A DNA stretch of 64,000 nucleotides from NCBI RefSeq assembly GCF_010093445.1, contig NZ_PDWW01000015.1:34587-98586 (forward strand), written 5' to 3'. The translations under genes and the position numbers were made by a program. Position 1 is the stretch's first letter; each line of letters opens with the position of its first letter. This stretch comes from Pseudoxanthomonas japonensis. GTDB lineage: Bacteria; Pseudomonadota; Gammaproteobacteria; Xanthomonadales; Xanthomonadaceae. Below the pieces are notes generated by a model that ran no database searches, had not been told where the DNA came from, and saw only the letters and a program-made list of their open reading frames with translations. Below, one piece after another: positions 11,026-20,560 of this stretch.

Positions 11026-12432
11026 ATGCGCCCTTCCCTGACTCTGTGCCTGCTGCTGACGATGATGACCCCCACCACCGTCGCCCATAACGCCGACAAC
11101 CCGCATCCGCCGGCGACCGCGGAACGCGCCACCACGCCCATGCCTTCGCCCCCAGCGTGGTTGCCGGACCTCGATGCGCTGTACGACGCTCGGTTGCGCG
11201 TGGAGGGCCTGGAAGACCGCAGCTTCAACGCCGAGCATTGGTGGTCGATTGCAACGCCGCTGCTGGAGACGCGCCACGGATTCCGCGTCGATGAAATAGG
11301 CCGCAGCGTGGAGGACCGTCCGCTGCGCCACGTGCGCTGGGGAACCGGCAAGACGCCCGTGCTGCTGTGGTCGCAGATGCATGGCGACGAGAGCACGGCG
11401 TCGATGGCGCTGGCCGACCTGTTCCGCTTCCTGGGCGAGCACGCTGACCACCCCCTGGTGAAGCAGCTGCGGGCGAATACCACGCTGCACGTCTTCCCCA
11501 TCGTCAATCCCGACGGTGCTGCGCGCTTCCAGCGCCGCAACGCGCAGGGCATCGACCTCAATCGCGATGCGCGCATGCTGGCCACGCCGGAAGCGCGCAC
11601 GCTGAAAGCGCTGTTCGACCAAGTGAAGCCAAAGTACGGCTTCAACCTGCACGACCAGCGCGTGGGCTACCGCGCCGGCGATTCCGACCGCGGCACCGCC
11701 ATCGCCCTGCTGTCGCCGCCGTACAACCATGCTGCCGACGTCAACGACGTGCGCACGCGTGCCATCGAAGTGGCCGGCGTGATCCGCACCGCACTGGAGC
11801 CGTATCTCGCCGGCCATATCGCGCGCTGGGACGAGGAGTTCGATCCGCGCGCGTTCGGCGACCTGACCACGCAGTGGGGCGCCAGCACGGTACTGATCGA
11901 GGCCGGCGGCATCGAGGGCGACGTGCAGAAGCAGCGCCTGCGCAAACTCTATTTCCTCGGCCTGGTAGCAGCACTGGACAGCATCGCCACCGGCAGTCAT
12001 GCCGGCGTGTCGCCCGCCCTGTACCGCGACCTGCCTGAGAACGGCGACGTGTGGCCGGACCTGCTGGTGCGTGGCGCCACGCTGTCGGCCCCCGGGCATC
12101 CGCCACTGCGCGCCGACCTGCTGGTCAACTTCCGCAATCCGTTGACGGAGACCGATGGCGCCATCGCCGACGTCGGCGACCTCGGCACGAAGAAGGCGCG
12201 GCGCAGCATCGACGCACGGGGGCTGTTCATCGTGCCGATCGCGGGGCATGCAGGCGAACGCACGATTATCGAAGCCAATGACGACACCGATGAAGACGCA
12301 CGGGCGCCATCGCCGCTCACGCCAGGCGCGAGCGCACACTTCGTGCTGAGTCGTGACCCGCAGGGTCGCGACGTGGTGTGGACGCTGGACGGCAGCGTGG
12401 ATCCGGCGGCCCGTTCGCCGACGAAACGCTGA
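11026..12432 (+). CDS. M14 family zinc carboxypeptidase, exported
   Basis: A 468-residue protein with a likely signal peptide (MRPSLTLCLLLTMMTPTTVA, cleavage near A20). The zinc site is complete: H119 and E122 in QMHGDES, and H209 in NLHDQR. The general base is E292 in VLIEAGG. Asn-Pro-Asp and DLNRDA motifs of the M14 fold lie between. These enzymes remove C-terminal residues from peptides or act on peptidoglycan peptides in the periplasm. The C-terminal part (about 330-468) is an extra domain I do not recognise. It begins 86 nt after the HTH-citrate synthase gene on the same strand and ends 3 nt before the convergent prpE stop, so a link with propionate metabolism is only positional. Confidence 0.83.
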   Translation: MRPSLTLCLLLTMMTPTTVAHNADNPHPPATAERATTPMPSPPAWLPDLDALYDARLRVEGLEDRSFNAEHWWSIATPLLETRHGFRVDEIGRSVEDRPLRHVRWGTGKTPVLLWSQMHGDESTASMALADLFRFLGEHADHPLVKQLRANTTLHVFPIVNPDGAARFQRRNAQGIDLNRDARMLATPEARTLKALFDQVKPKYGFNLHDQRVGYRAGDSDRGTAIALLSPPYNHAADVNDVRTRAIEVAGVIRTALEPYLAGHIARWDEEFDPRAFGDLTTQWGASTVLIEAGGIEGDVQKQRLRKLYFLGLVAALDSIATGSHAGVSPALYRDLPENGDVWPDLLVRGATLSAPGHPPLRADLLVNFRNPLTETDGAIADVGDLGTKKARRSIDARGLFIVPIAGHAGERTIIEANDDTDEDARAPSPLTPGASAHFVLSRDPQGRDVVWTLDGSVDPAARSPTKR

Positions 12433-12435
12433 GGT

Positions 12436-14337
12436 TCAGCTGCCGACGTCGGGACCGCGCTGCAGCGCGCGCTTCACTTCTTCCAGCGCGTTCGGGTCGT
12501 CCAGCGTGGAAAGGTCGCCGGGATCCGCGCCCTGCGCCAGCGCCTGCAGCGAACGTCGCAGCAGCTTGCCCGAGCGTGTCTTCGGCAGCGCATTGACGAT
12601 ATAGACGCGCGCGGGACGCGCGACCGCACCCAGGCTCTGCTCCACCGTGCGACGCATGCCATCCGCCGCCTGCACACGCTCGTGCGGCTCCTCCGTCGCC
12701 TGGCGCAACGTGGCGAACACCACCGGCACCTGCCCCTTCAGTTCATCGGCGACGCCGATCACGGCCGCTTCCGCGACGGCGGCGAAACCCGACACCGACT
12801 CCTCGATCTCGCGCGTGCCCAGGCGATGGCCGGCGACGTTGATGACGTCGTCGGTGCGCCCGAGGATGAAGGTGTAGCCGTCCTCGTCGCGGATCGCCCA
12901 GTCCAGCGAGCTGTACAGCAGCTCCTTGAAGTGGCTGAAGTAGCTGGACAGGAAACGCGCATCGTCGTTCCAGATGGTCGTCATGCAGCCGGGCGGCAGC
13001 GGCGGCTGCATCACCAGCACGCCTTTCTGCCCCGGCCCGACCTCCTCGCCGGTGTTCTCGTCGATCACCTTCATCCTGTAGCCGAGGTTCGGGAAGCCGG
13101 GCGAACCGAAGCGCACCGGCTTCATGTCCAGTCCGGGCAGCAGCGTCAGCGCCGGCCAGCCGGTTTCGGTCTGCCAGTAATTGTCGATCACCGGCTTGCC
13201 GATCGCATCGGTGATCCAGTGCGCCGTCGGCTCGTCCAGCGGTTCGCCGGCAAGGAACAGGTATTTCAGTTCCGACAGGTCGTGCCGCTTGATGAAGTCG
13301 ATGTCGTGCTTCTTCAGCACGCGCACCGCGGTCGGCGAGGAGAACATCGTGCGCACGCCGTACTGCTCGCACAGGGCCCACCAGATGCCGGCATCCGGAG
13401 TGATCGGCAGGCCTTCGTACAGCACCGACGTCGCCCCGACGATCAGCGGGCCGTAGACGTTGTACGAGTGGCCGACCGCCCAGCCGACGTCGGAGGTGGA
13501 GAACATCACCTGCCCCGGCCCGACGTCGAACACGGTCCGCATCGACAGCGCCATCGCCACCGCGTAGCCGCCGACATCGCGCTGCACGCCTTTCGGCTTG
13601 CCGGTGGTGCCGGAGGTGTAGAGCAGGTAGCTGGGCTCGTTCGACTCCAGCCATTCGATCGGCACGTCGGCATCGCCGACCTCGGCACGCAACGTGGCGT
13701 AGTCCTCGTCGCGGGTGGCGACCCTCGGCTCGGCAGGATCGAGTCCGCGCGACACGATCAGGACCTTCGGCGGCGGTGTGGTCGCCTTCGCGCAGGCCTC
13801 GTCGACCAGCGGCTTGTACGGAATGACCTTGCCGCCACGGCTGCCGGCATCGGCGGCGATCAGCAGCTTCGGTTGCGCGTCGTCGATGCGCAACGCCAGG
13901 TTGTGCGCGGCGAAGCCGCCGAACACCACCGAGTGCACCGCACCGATGCGCGCGCACGCCAGCATGGCGAACACCGCTTCGGCCATATTCGGCATGTAGA
14001 TGACGACGCGGTCGCCGCGACCGACATCGAGTTTCATCAGCACGGCAGCGAACGCGTTCACCTCGCGATACAGCTCGCGATAGGTCAGTTCGCGGGTGAC
14101 GTCGGTTTCGGTGGACACCGCCACCAGCGCCAACTGGTCGCCGCGCTCGTCGAGATGGCGGTCCACCGCGTTGTAGCAGAGGTTGGTCTGGCCGCCGACG
14201 AACCAACGGCGGAACGGCGGCGTCGAATAGTCCAGCACCTGCTGCGGCGGCACGTGCCAGTGGATCGCCTTCGCCTCCTCGCCCCAGAAGGCCTCGGGCT
14301 GCTCGATCGAGCGACGGTAGACGTCTTCGTAGGCCAT
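12436..14337 (-). CDS. prpE: Propionyl-CoA synthetase
   Basis: A 633-residue adenylate-forming ligase that activates propionate to propionyl-CoA, the input of the PrpC reaction. It opens with YEDVYRRSIEQPEAFW and carries the AMP-binding P-loop YTSGTTGKPKG at about 241-251, the DNYWQTETGWP motif, and the C-terminal PKTRSGKLLRR with the catalytic and acylation-controlled lysine. Its length and sequence fit PrpE better than acetyl-CoA synthetase (about 650). It is monocistronic on the minus strand, convergent with the M14 peptidase, and about 4 kb from prpBC. The ATG at 14337 is preceded by GGGAGGATCGC on the coding strand, a good ribosome site. Confidence 0.92.
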   Translation of the reverse strand: MAYEDVYRRSIEQPEAFWGEEAKAIHWHVPPQQVLDYSTPPFRRWFVGGQTNLCYNAVDRHLDERGDQLALVAVSTETDVTRELTYRELYREVNAFAAVLMKLDVGRGDRVVIYMPNMAEAVFAMLACARIGAVHSVVFGGFAAHNLALRIDDAQPKLLIAADAGSRGGKVIPYKPLVDEACAKATTPPPKVLIVSRGLDPAEPRVATRDEDYATLRAEVGDADVPIEWLESNEPSYLLYTSGTTGKPKGVQRDVGGYAVAMALSMRTVFDVGPGQVMFSTSDVGWAVGHSYNVYGPLIVGATSVLYEGLPITPDAGIWWALCEQYGVRTMFSSPTAVRVLKKHDIDFIKRHDLSELKYLFLAGEPLDEPTAHWITDAIGKPVIDNYWQTETGWPALTLLPGLDMKPVRFGSPGFPNLGYRMKVIDENTGEEVGPGQKGVLVMQPPLPPGCMTTIWNDDARFLSSYFSHFKELLYSSLDWAIRDEDGYTFILGRTDDVINVAGHRLGTREIEESVSGFAAVAEAAVIGVADELKGQVPVVFATLRQATEEPHERVQAADGMRRTVEQSLGAVARPARVYIVNALPKTRSGKLLRRSLQALAQGADPGDLSTLDDPNALEEVKRALQRGPDVGS

Positions 14338-14420
14338 GCGATCCTCCCGGGTGCGGCGCTGGGACCAGCATAGACCTCCGTATCCGCAGTGGCCTCCCTA
14401 CCTTGGTCGCACGACGCAGC

Positions 14421-15701
14421 TCATAAAGTGGATTCCGCGCGAGCGCCCGCCGCGGCAGGAAGGGCGGCGAGTCTGCTTACGGCAGCACACAACACCGGAG
14501 CCAGTACGAACAGGCCCAGGAAATATCGGCCCTGGACCTCGAACACCACGTGCACGCTCCAGAAGCCGACGAGCCACAGCAACGGCAACGCACCCAGCGG
14601 ATTTCGTTTCCTCAACAGCACAAAGGCCGTCCAGATGCTCGCGATGATGATCAGCGCGCGTGCCCAGCCGTATACCTTGCGCTCCACGCGGAGCGCCTGG
14701 TGGTAGGTGGCGTTGATCTGCTCGTGGTCAGGACGCGCATCGATGGCCGTCCGGACATTGGGCGATTCGATCAGCCAGTAAAGCGCATAGGGCGGCGGAC
14801 TCAGGATCTCCGGCGCCTTGCAGCGCACCACCGACACCCAGTGTTCGACCGGCCGGGCCTGCAGCCGATCGATCACCGCTTCCGACAACGGCTTGTGCAG
14901 ATCGTCCTTTGCCGCCTGCGCCGCTTCCACGGACCAGTAGCCGCATCCCTGGGAACGCTGATCACTGGACACCAGAAGGCCACCATAGAGCGTGACCGCA
15001 GAACTGGTACGGATCTGTTCGGTCCTGCCACTGGATACGCGCATTCCCATGTCCACTGCGAAACCGAGCACGGACCCCACCAGGAGCGCCAACAGCACAC
15101 GCTGGTAGCCGGGCGACAGGGAGCGTCGCAGCCACCATGCGAACGGGACCGACAACACCAACAACGCCCACATCACCAGCGCGTACTGCGGTTTGGTCGA
15201 CACCGCGAACACGATGCAGGCCACCGCCAGACCGATACGCCAGCCAGAGGACAGCTTGAGTCCGGCATCCGCCAGCAGCCAGAACGCGGTGCCGAGCGCA
15301 GCAGCGGCTACCAGGTCGAGTTGCACGATGCCCGCGAACGGCGTGATCAGCAGCAGGTATAGCGCCACCAGTTGAGCAAGGATCTTCCAGCGCCCGCCAT
15401 CCAGCCGATACGCGAGGAACAACAGCCACAGGGCCGACGGGATATTGATCGACAACGACGACGCCACCGGCGACAGACCGAGCGCCTTGGGCAGCGCAAG
15501 CAGCCACAGGCCCAGTCCGCCACGCTCATAGACCTCCGGTCGTCCCGCTGCCTGCCAGTAATACGCCCAATCACTGTGAGGCTCGGGCCACCACCATGCT
15601 GCCAGCGCGACACCGACGCCGGCCAGCAGCAACGCCTGCATGCCCGCCAAAGTCAGCCAAGCCCAGCGGTAACGTGGCGCGCGTGGATCCATCATCTCCA
15701 T
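14421..15701 (-). CDS. Polytopic membrane protein, possibly glycosyltransferase-like; function unknown
   Basis: About 426 residues with 9-10 hydrophobic segments: for example a first helix at about 12-36 (LTLAGMQALLLAGVGVALAA), several between 60 and 200, and two near the C-terminus. A soluble loop between the first two helices contains WPEPHSDWAYYWQAAGRPEVYE, reminiscent of the acidic first loop of GT-C/DUF2029-type lipid-sugar transferases, but that is only a resemblance. Several starts are possible: I use ATG 15701, while TTG 15725 and ATG 15695 are also in frame. No neighbouring polysaccharide genes support a pathway. The next minus-strand gene upstream is a second unrecognised membrane protein. 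Confidence 0.6.
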   Translation of the reverse strand: MEMMDPRAPRYRWAWLTLAGMQALLLAGVGVALAAWWWPEPHSDWAYYWQAAGRPEVYERGGLGLWLLALPKALGLSPVASSLSINIPSALWLLFLAYRLDGGRWKILAQLVALYLLLITPFAGIVQLDLVAAAALGTAFWLLADAGLKLSSGWRIGLAVACIVFAVSTKPQYALVMWALLVLSVPFAWWLRRSLSPGYQRVLLALLVGSVLGFAVDMGMRVSSGRTEQIRTSSAVTLYGGLLVSSDQRSQGCGYWSVEAAQAAKDDLHKPLSEAVIDRLQARPVEHWVSVVRCKAPEILSPPPYALYWLIESPNVRTAIDARPDHEQINATYHQALRVERKVYGWARALIIIASIWTAFVLLRKRNPLGALPLLWLVGFWSVHVVFEVQGRYFLGLFVLAPVLCAAVSRLAALPAAAGARAESTL

Positions 15702-15772
15702 CACATCCTGATCATTGCCCTGCAACCGGCAGCGATCCTATCGCAGGTTGGCGCGGAAACTGCCGTACAGGA

Positions 15773-16753
15773 TCAGGCCAGTGGCAACATGCCATCCGCG
15801 CGGCACAGGCGATCATGCAACGTGCGCACCGCTTCCACGCGGGGATCCGCGCGTCCTTCGCCCAGCGTGCGAACGTAGCGGCACGCAGCGAAGCCCTCGG
15901 ACCGTCGCTCGTAGTCGGCGACCCACTGCCGGCGTTCCTCCATGCGCTCGGGCTTGATCGGCCATGTGCCGGGACGCGGCCGCAGATGCCGTCCGATCCC
16001 GATGCGCCACGGTTTCGGACTGACACGCGCACGGAAGCAGTGCTGTCGCACGCACATCAGGGCGTACAGCGGATCGGACTGCAATGCGGTGAAACAGGCC
16101 TCGACGTCCGGCTCGCCCGGATCGAAGGTGCGATGCATGGCCAGCAGGCGGAAGCCCGCGGGCGTCCGGTACTGGCGCAGCTGCCAGTCCGGATGCGCCG
16201 CCATGAAGGTTTCGATGCGGCGCTCCGCCCGGGCTTCCGGGCCGCCGTCCTTGCGCATCCGGGAGGCGTGGATGCGACTGCTGATCCATGTCGAGAGCCA
16301 CAGCGCGGCCAAGGCGGATACGAGGCCGACGATCCAGGAGGATGTCGCCAGGCCGGCCACCAGCGCAATGCCGAGCAACGGCCACCGGACCTTGCGCCTG
16401 AGTGCGGGCTCAGGCGCCGGATCGTGTAGATCGATGTCCACGAACAATGCATGCGGCGTGTTGAGACAGAGCGCGCCATAGGAATTGCGGGTGATCACGC
16501 TGTCGCCGTCGCGCGCGATGATCTCCTCGCGGATCGGTACGCCGACCGCGCCGTTGTAGGGACGCTTGTCTTCCCGTCGCTGCAGCGGCTCGCCCGCGAC
16601 AACCCGTTCGAAGGCTTCGCGCGTGCGCGCGTCGGCGTGCGCTTGCGCCTGCTGCTGGCTGACGTCGGACCAGCCGAAGCGACGCACGGTGACCTGCCTG
16701 CCCTTCGAACGATGCTGCAGCCGACCTTCGGCCCAGAACTGCGGAACGATCAT
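15773..16753 (-). CDS. Hypothetical membrane protein
   Basis: 326 residues from the ATG at 16753 (MIVPQFWAEGRLQ). Upstream in-frame codons would run through the mdh terminator, so they are rejected. Residues about 30-60 are basic and Gln-rich. Two adjacent hydrophobic helices at about 125-163 (WPLLGIALVAGLATSSWIVGLVSALAALW) anchor it. The C-terminal cytoplasmic or periplasmic part has aromatic and His/Cys residues (MCVRQHCFRARVSPKPWRIG) but no motif I can name. The composition is like its neighbours, so there is no sign of recent transfer. Function unknown. Confidence 0.6.
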   Translation of the reverse strand: MIVPQFWAEGRLQHRSKGRQVTVRRFGWSDVSQQQAQAHADARTREAFERVVAGEPLQRREDKRPYNGAVGVPIREEIIARDGDSVITRNSYGALCLNTPHALFVDIDLHDPAPEPALRRKVRWPLLGIALVAGLATSSWIVGLVSALAALWLSTWISSRIHASRMRKDGGPEARAERRIETFMAAHPDWQLRQYRTPAGFRLLAMHRTFDPGEPDVEACFTALQSDPLYALMCVRQHCFRARVSPKPWRIGIGRHLRPRPGTWPIKPERMEERRQWVADYERRSEGFAACRYVRTLGEGRADPRVEAVRTLHDRLCRADGMLPLA

Positions 16754-16790
16754 GCGCTTCCCCTGCCCCGGACGCCGCCCCACACGGGAC

Positions 16791-16819
16791 AAAAAAAGCG
16801 CCGGGAATCCCCGGCGCTT
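16791..16819 (-). terminator. Rho-independent terminator of mdh
   Basis: On the minus strand, arms from 16819-16810 and 16805-16796 form a 10-bp stem (AAGCGCCGGG/CCCGGCGCTT) with a short loop. It is followed by T7 (the A-run at 16791-16797), 22 nt past the mdh stop. A canonical intrinsic terminator. Confidence 0.9.
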
Positions 16820-16841
16820 CTTGTACACCATGCGGGCGCGA

Positions 16842-17828
16842 TCAGCCCAGCAGATGCGCCACGCCGCTGCGCTCTTCTTCCAGCTCACCCAGCGTCTTGT
16901 CGATCGCAGCCTGGCTGAAGGCGTCGACCGGCAGGTCCTTCACCATCGTGTACTCGCCGTTCTCGGTGGTGACGGCGAAGCCGAACATCACGCCTTCCGG
17001 AATGCCGTAGCTGCCGTCGGACGGAATGCCCATCGTCACCCACTTGCCGTTGCTGCCCAGCACCCAGTCGCGCACGTGGTCGATGGCGGCGTTGGCGGCC
17101 GAGGCGGCCGACGACAGGCCGCGCGCTTCGATGATCGCGGCGCCGCGCTTGCCGACCTGCGGGATGAACGTGTTGGCGTTCCAGTCGGCGTCGTTGATGG
17201 TGTCTTTCAGCGACGTGCCGTTGACGGTGGCGAAGCGGTAGTCCGGGTACATCGTCGGGCTGTGGTTGCCCCACACGACCAGCTTCTCGATGTCGCCCAC
17301 GGCCACGCCGGCCTTGTTGGCCAGCTGCGACAGCGCGCGGTTGTGGTCCAGGCGCAGCATGGCGGTGAAGTTCTTCGACGGCAGGCCCGGCGCGGACTTC
17401 ATGGCGATGTAGGCGTTGGTGTTGGCCGGGTTGCCGACCACCAGCACCTTGACGTTGCGGCTGGCGACCTTGTTCAGCGCCGCGCCCTGGGCGGTGAAGA
17501 TCTTGGCGTTCTCGAGCAGCAGGTCCTTGCGCTCCATGCCCGGGCCGCGCGGACGCGCGCCGACCAGCAGGGCCACGTCGGCGTCCTTGAACGCGACTTC
17601 CGGATCGTCGGTACCGACGATGCCGGCCAGCAGCGGGAACGCGCAGTCTTCCAGTTCCATGATCACGCCTTTCAGCGCGGCCTGGGCCTTCTCCAGCGGC
17701 AGCTCGAGCAGCTGCAGGATGACCGGCTGGTCCTTGCCCAGCATTTCGCCGGAAGCGATGCGGAACAGCAGCGCGTAGCCGATCTGGCCAGCAGCGCCGG
17801 TAACGGCAACACGGACGGGGGTTTTCAT
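16842..17828 (-). CDS. mdh: Malate dehydrogenase (NAD)
   Basis: 328 residues, the length of the long-form MDH common in beta/gamma-proteobacteria. It oxidises malate to oxaloacetate with NAD in the TCA cycle. The Rossmann motif [10 protein letters not shown] is at 9-18. The substrate-binding arginine loop [11 protein letters not shown] is at about 90-100. The catalytic Asp/His pair lies in LDHNR and [10 protein letters not shown] (about 163 and 190). ATG at 17828 gives MKTPVRVAV, a normal MDH start. It is followed by an intrinsic terminator and preceded by 78 nt holding two small GC hairpins after the aminotransferase gene. Confidence 0.95.
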   Translation of the reverse strand: MKTPVRVAVTGAAGQIGYALLFRIASGEMLGKDQPVILQLLELPLEKAQAALKGVIMELEDCAFPLLAGIVGTDDPEVAFKDADVALLVGARPRGPGMERKDLLLENAKIFTAQGAALNKVASRNVKVLVVGNPANTNAYIAMKSAPGLPSKNFTAMLRLDHNRALSQLANKAGVAVGDIEKLVVWGNHSPTMYPDYRFATVNGTSLKDTINDADWNANTFIPQVGKRGAAIIEARGLSSAASAANAAIDHVRDWVLGSNGKWVTMGIPSDGSYGIPEGVMFGFAVTTENGEYTMVKDLPVDAFSQAAIDKTLGELEEERSGVAHLLG

Positions 17829-17906
17829 GGTGCGGATCCTCGGGGTTACGTAGGGCGGGCCCAGGCCCGCCGCGTGGGGAAAGGTGGGCCAAGGCCCACG
17901 CGACGG

Positions 17907-19109
17907 TTACTTCAACTCGGCAAAGAATTCCTGGAAACGTTGCAGCCCCGGCGCCAGCTGCGGCGTCGGGCAGGTGTAGCTGATGCGCAGCGCGCGCGGC
18001 TCGCCGAACGCGGAGCCGGGCACGCAGGCGACGCCTTTCGCGTCGAGCAGCACGTTGCAGAAATCGACGTCGTTTTCGATCTTCACGCCGTTGTGCGACT
18101 TGCCGAACGCGCAGCTGATGTCGGGGAACACATAGAACGCGCCCTGCGGACGCGGGCAAACCACGCCGGGAATGGCTTCCATCGCCGCCAGCACCTGGTC
18201 GCGCTTGGCCTGGAATTCGGCGTTCTTCGCCAGCGGCACGTCCTGCGGACCGGTCAGCGCGGCGATGGCCGCGGCGGTGACCACTTCCGGCACGTTGGTG
18301 ATGTGGTTGGAGTTCATCGTGGTCAGCGCTTTCGCGACGACTTCGGGACCGGCCATGAAGCCGACACGCCAGCCCGGCATGCCGTAGGTCTTCGACAGCG
18401 AGTCGACGAACACCGTGCGGTCGCGCAGTTCCGGCCGCGCCTGCACGAAGTTGGTGTACGCCAGTCCGTCGAACAGCATGCGGTTGTAGATGTCGTCGGT
18501 GATGATCCAGGTGTCCGGATACTTCACCAGCACGTCGGCCAGCGCGGCGACTTCATCGCGCGTGTAGACCATGCCCGTCGGGTTCGACGGATTGTTGAAC
18601 AGGAAGACTTTCGGCTTGTACGTCGCCAGCGCCTCATCCAATTGCGCGGGCGTCAGCTTGTAATCCTGGCCGGCCGGGCACGGCAGCGGCACGGCCTTCG
18701 CGTTGACGATGTCGGCGATGTCGGCGTAGGTGGTCCAGTACGGCGACGGGTAGACGATGGTGTCGCCCTCGTCGAGCAGCGACTCGGCCAGGTTGTACAG
18801 GATGTGCTTGGCGCCGATGCCGGTGGACAGGTTGGCACGCGTGTAGCCGGTCAGGCCCAGCGCTTCGATGTGCTGCAGGAAGGCATCCAGCAGCGCGTCG
18901 GTGCCGCGGTTGCTGCCGTACTGGCCGGAATCCTTCGCCAGCGCGTCGCGGGCGGCCTGGTAGACGTGGTCGCCGGGCAGGAAATTCGGAACGCCGATCG
19001 AGAAACTGATGATGTCGCGGCCGTCGGCCTTCAGCTTCTTGGCCTTCTCGGCAACCGCCATGATCGCACTGGGCTTGGCGCGACCGATGCGCCGGGCAAG
19101 CAGGGGCAT
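17907..19109 (-). CDS. Class I pyridoxal-phosphate aminotransferase (aspartate aminotransferase type)
   Basis: A 400-residue fold-type I aminotransferase. The PLP lysine is K240 in DSLSKTYGMPGWRVG. NNPSNPTG (about 172-179) and the Asp of WIITDDIY (205-206) bind the cofactor. The carboxylate-binding Arg is in LRISY near 375. The length and pattern fit the aspartate/prephenate aminotransferase group that makes aspartate from oxaloacetate, the product of the adjacent mdh. That pairing is suggestive. Substrate specificity cannot be fixed by eye, since alanine or aromatic transferases of this subclass look similar. The spacer to mdh (17829-17906) has two hairpins (GGGCGGGCCC.., GTGGGCC../GGCCCAC) and could uncouple expression. 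Confidence 0.85.
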   Translation of the reverse strand: MPLLARRIGRAKPSAIMAVAEKAKKLKADGRDIISFSIGVPNFLPGDHVYQAARDALAKDSGQYGSNRGTDALLDAFLQHIEALGLTGYTRANLSTGIGAKHILYNLAESLLDEGDTIVYPSPYWTTYADIADIVNAKAVPLPCPAGQDYKLTPAQLDEALATYKPKVFLFNNPSNPTGMVYTRDEVAALADVLVKYPDTWIITDDIYNRMLFDGLAYTNFVQARPELRDRTVFVDSLSKTYGMPGWRVGFMAGPEVVAKALTTMNSNHITNVPEVVTAAAIAALTGPQDVPLAKNAEFQAKRDQVLAAMEAIPGVVCPRPQGAFYVFPDISCAFGKSHNGVKIENDVDFCNVLLDAKGVACVPGSAFGEPRALRISYTCPTPQLAPGLQRFQEFFAELK

Positions 19110-19238
19110 TGCACAACCTCGCGTGGAAACGGTGATGGAGCGTCGCCGCCGTCTTTTTTGCGGCGCAAAATGGTATCACGGCACCCCACCGCGACCGACT
19201 AGCCCATGGTCTAGGCCGGCAGCGTCACGCGCATGCGG

Positions 19239-20009
19239 TCACTGGTAGTCCACGACGTCGCCCAGGTCGTAGTTCTCGTCGAAATAGGCCTGCCACTGGG
19301 CATAAGCCGCGCGCAGGCAGGCGGGGGTGTCGCAGGCATCCAGTTGCCGGGTCGCCGCGGCCACCGTGCGGTCGCCATCGGGGTAGCGGTCGGCCAGTTC
19401 CTTGAACTGCGCGCGCATGCCGGCGTCCAGCGCGCCGAACTCCTCGTGCCCGCAGACCAGCGCCGCGCGCACGCTGCCGGCGGGCGCATCGGTGTCGCAG
19501 GCGGCATCGTCCGGGCGGCTGGCCATGCGGACCGCCTCCGCGACGCCCTCGCGATCCCGTGCCGTCAGTCGGCGCACGAAGCCCAGCGCCTCCGTCTGCC
19601 CGCCTCCCCAGGTGATGCGCAGGCTGAAGGCATCCGGTGTTTGAGGATCGGGCACCTTGCGCACGGTGACGGTTTCGCTGGGGCCGGTATCCGACGTCAC
19701 GTGCAGGGCCAGCGTGCCGTTGTCCAGGTCGACATCCTCGACCTTGCCGTCCAGCAGGGCACCATCGCGCACCACGCGCAGGCCAGCCGCCTGCCACTCG
19801 AAAACGTACAGCGTTTCCGCGTCGTCGCCCTCGTTCTCCTCGGTGCTCCAGAGACCCTCGAGGCTCTGCTGGAAACGTTCGGCGGACGGCTGTTCGACTT
19901 CCGGCGCGGCAGCGACGGGGTCGGTGTCGGCGTCCTGCCGGCAGGACGCCAGCAGCAGCGCGGCCAACAGCAGCATCGCGCCCATCAGGCGCGCACGGCG
20001 ATCCTTCAT
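19239..20009 (-). CDS. Putative lipoprotein of unknown function
   Basis: 256 residues from ATG 20009. The N-terminus is basic (MKDRRARLMG), then a hydrophobic stretch ends in the lipobox LLAS-C (about C23), so it is a candidate lipoprotein. The mature part is acidic. Around residues 170-256 is a Cys-containing region with DACDTPACLRAAYAQWQAYFDENYD, which resembles the Cys-pair tail of LprI-like/DUF1311 domains (lysozyme-inhibitor-type). That similarity is tentative. It lies just downstream of the ppiB terminator and is transcribed alone. Confidence 0.65.
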   Translation of the reverse strand: MKDRRARLMGAMLLLAALLLASCRQDADTDPVAAAPEVEQPSAERFQQSLEGLWSTEENEGDDAETLYVFEWQAAGLRVVRDGALLDGKVEDVDLDNGTLALHVTSDTGPSETVTVRKVPDPQTPDAFSLRITWGGGQTEALGFVRRLTARDREGVAEAVRMASRPDDAACDTDAPAGSVRAALVCGHEEFGALDAGMRAQFKELADRYPDGDRTVAAATRQLDACDTPACLRAAYAQWQAYFDENYDLGDVVDYQ

Positions 20010-20024
20010 GGTGGTGCTCCCAAA

Positions 20025-20055
20025 CAAAAAAGGGCCGGTCAACGACCGGCCCTTT
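20025..20055 (-). terminator. Intrinsic terminator of ppiB
   Basis: 12-bp perfect arms AAAGGGCCGGTC (20029-20040) and GACCGGCCCTTT (20044-20055) with a 3-nt loop. On the minus strand the T-run after the stem corresponds to the A-run at 20025-20031. It lies 7 nt past the cyclophilin stop. Confidence 0.92.
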
Positions 20056-20062
20056 CATTCCA

Positions 20063-20560
20063 TCACGCGGACAGGAAGCGGTTCCACTCCGCCACGCGCT
20101 CGGCCTTGGCGGCCAGCGCCGCATCGGTGTCGCCGGCGATGGTGACCTTGGTGATCAGGTCGCCCTGCTTCACCGCATCCACCACGTCCAGGCCCTCGGT
20201 GACCTTGCCGAACACGGTGTGCTTGCCGTCCAGCCACGGGGTGGGCACGTGGGTGATGAAGAACTGGCTGCCGTTGGTGTTCGGGCCGGCATTGGCCATG
20301 GACAGCACGCCGCGCTCATGGCGCACGCCGTTGGTGGTCTCGTCCTCGAACCGGTAGCCGGGGCCGCCACGGCCGGATCCCTCGGGGCAACCGCCCTGGA
20401 TCATGAAATCGGGGATCACGCGGTGGAAGTTCAGGCCGTCGTAGAAGCCGCGCTTGGCCAGGTTGACGAAGTTGGCCACCGTCAGCGGGGCCTTGTCGGG
20501 GTACAGCTCGATCGTGATCGGGCCGCGCGAGGTGTCGATGGTGGCAGTCAGCTGACTCAT
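20063..20560 (-). CDS. ppiB: Peptidyl-prolyl cis-trans isomerase, cyclophilin type (cytoplasmic)
   Basis: 165 residues, the size of cytoplasmic PpiB. The cyclophilin core is continuous: [16 protein letters not shown], the catalytic Arg/Phe segment [13 protein letters not shown], then [20 protein letters not shown] and the [12 protein letters not shown] region with the Trp/His side of the pocket. No signal peptide is seen, so it acts in the cytoplasm. It catalyses proline isomerisation in folding proteins. Monocistronic, ending at a strong terminator, with a divergent 365-nt spacer to typA. Confidence 0.93.
   Translation of the reverse strand: MSQLTATIDTSRGPITIELYPDKAPLTVANFVNLAKRGFYDGLNFHRVIPDFMIQGGCPEGSGRGGPGYRFEDETTNGVRHERGVLSMANAGPNTNGSQFFITHVPTPWLDGKHTVFGKVTEGLDVVDAVKQGDLITKVTIAGDTDAALAAKAERVAEWNRFLSA

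Noticed and set aside
12436..14337. Acetyl-CoA synthetase
   Set aside because: Length, N-terminus and the neighbouring prpBC favour propionyl-CoA synthetase, though activity on acetate cannot be excluded.
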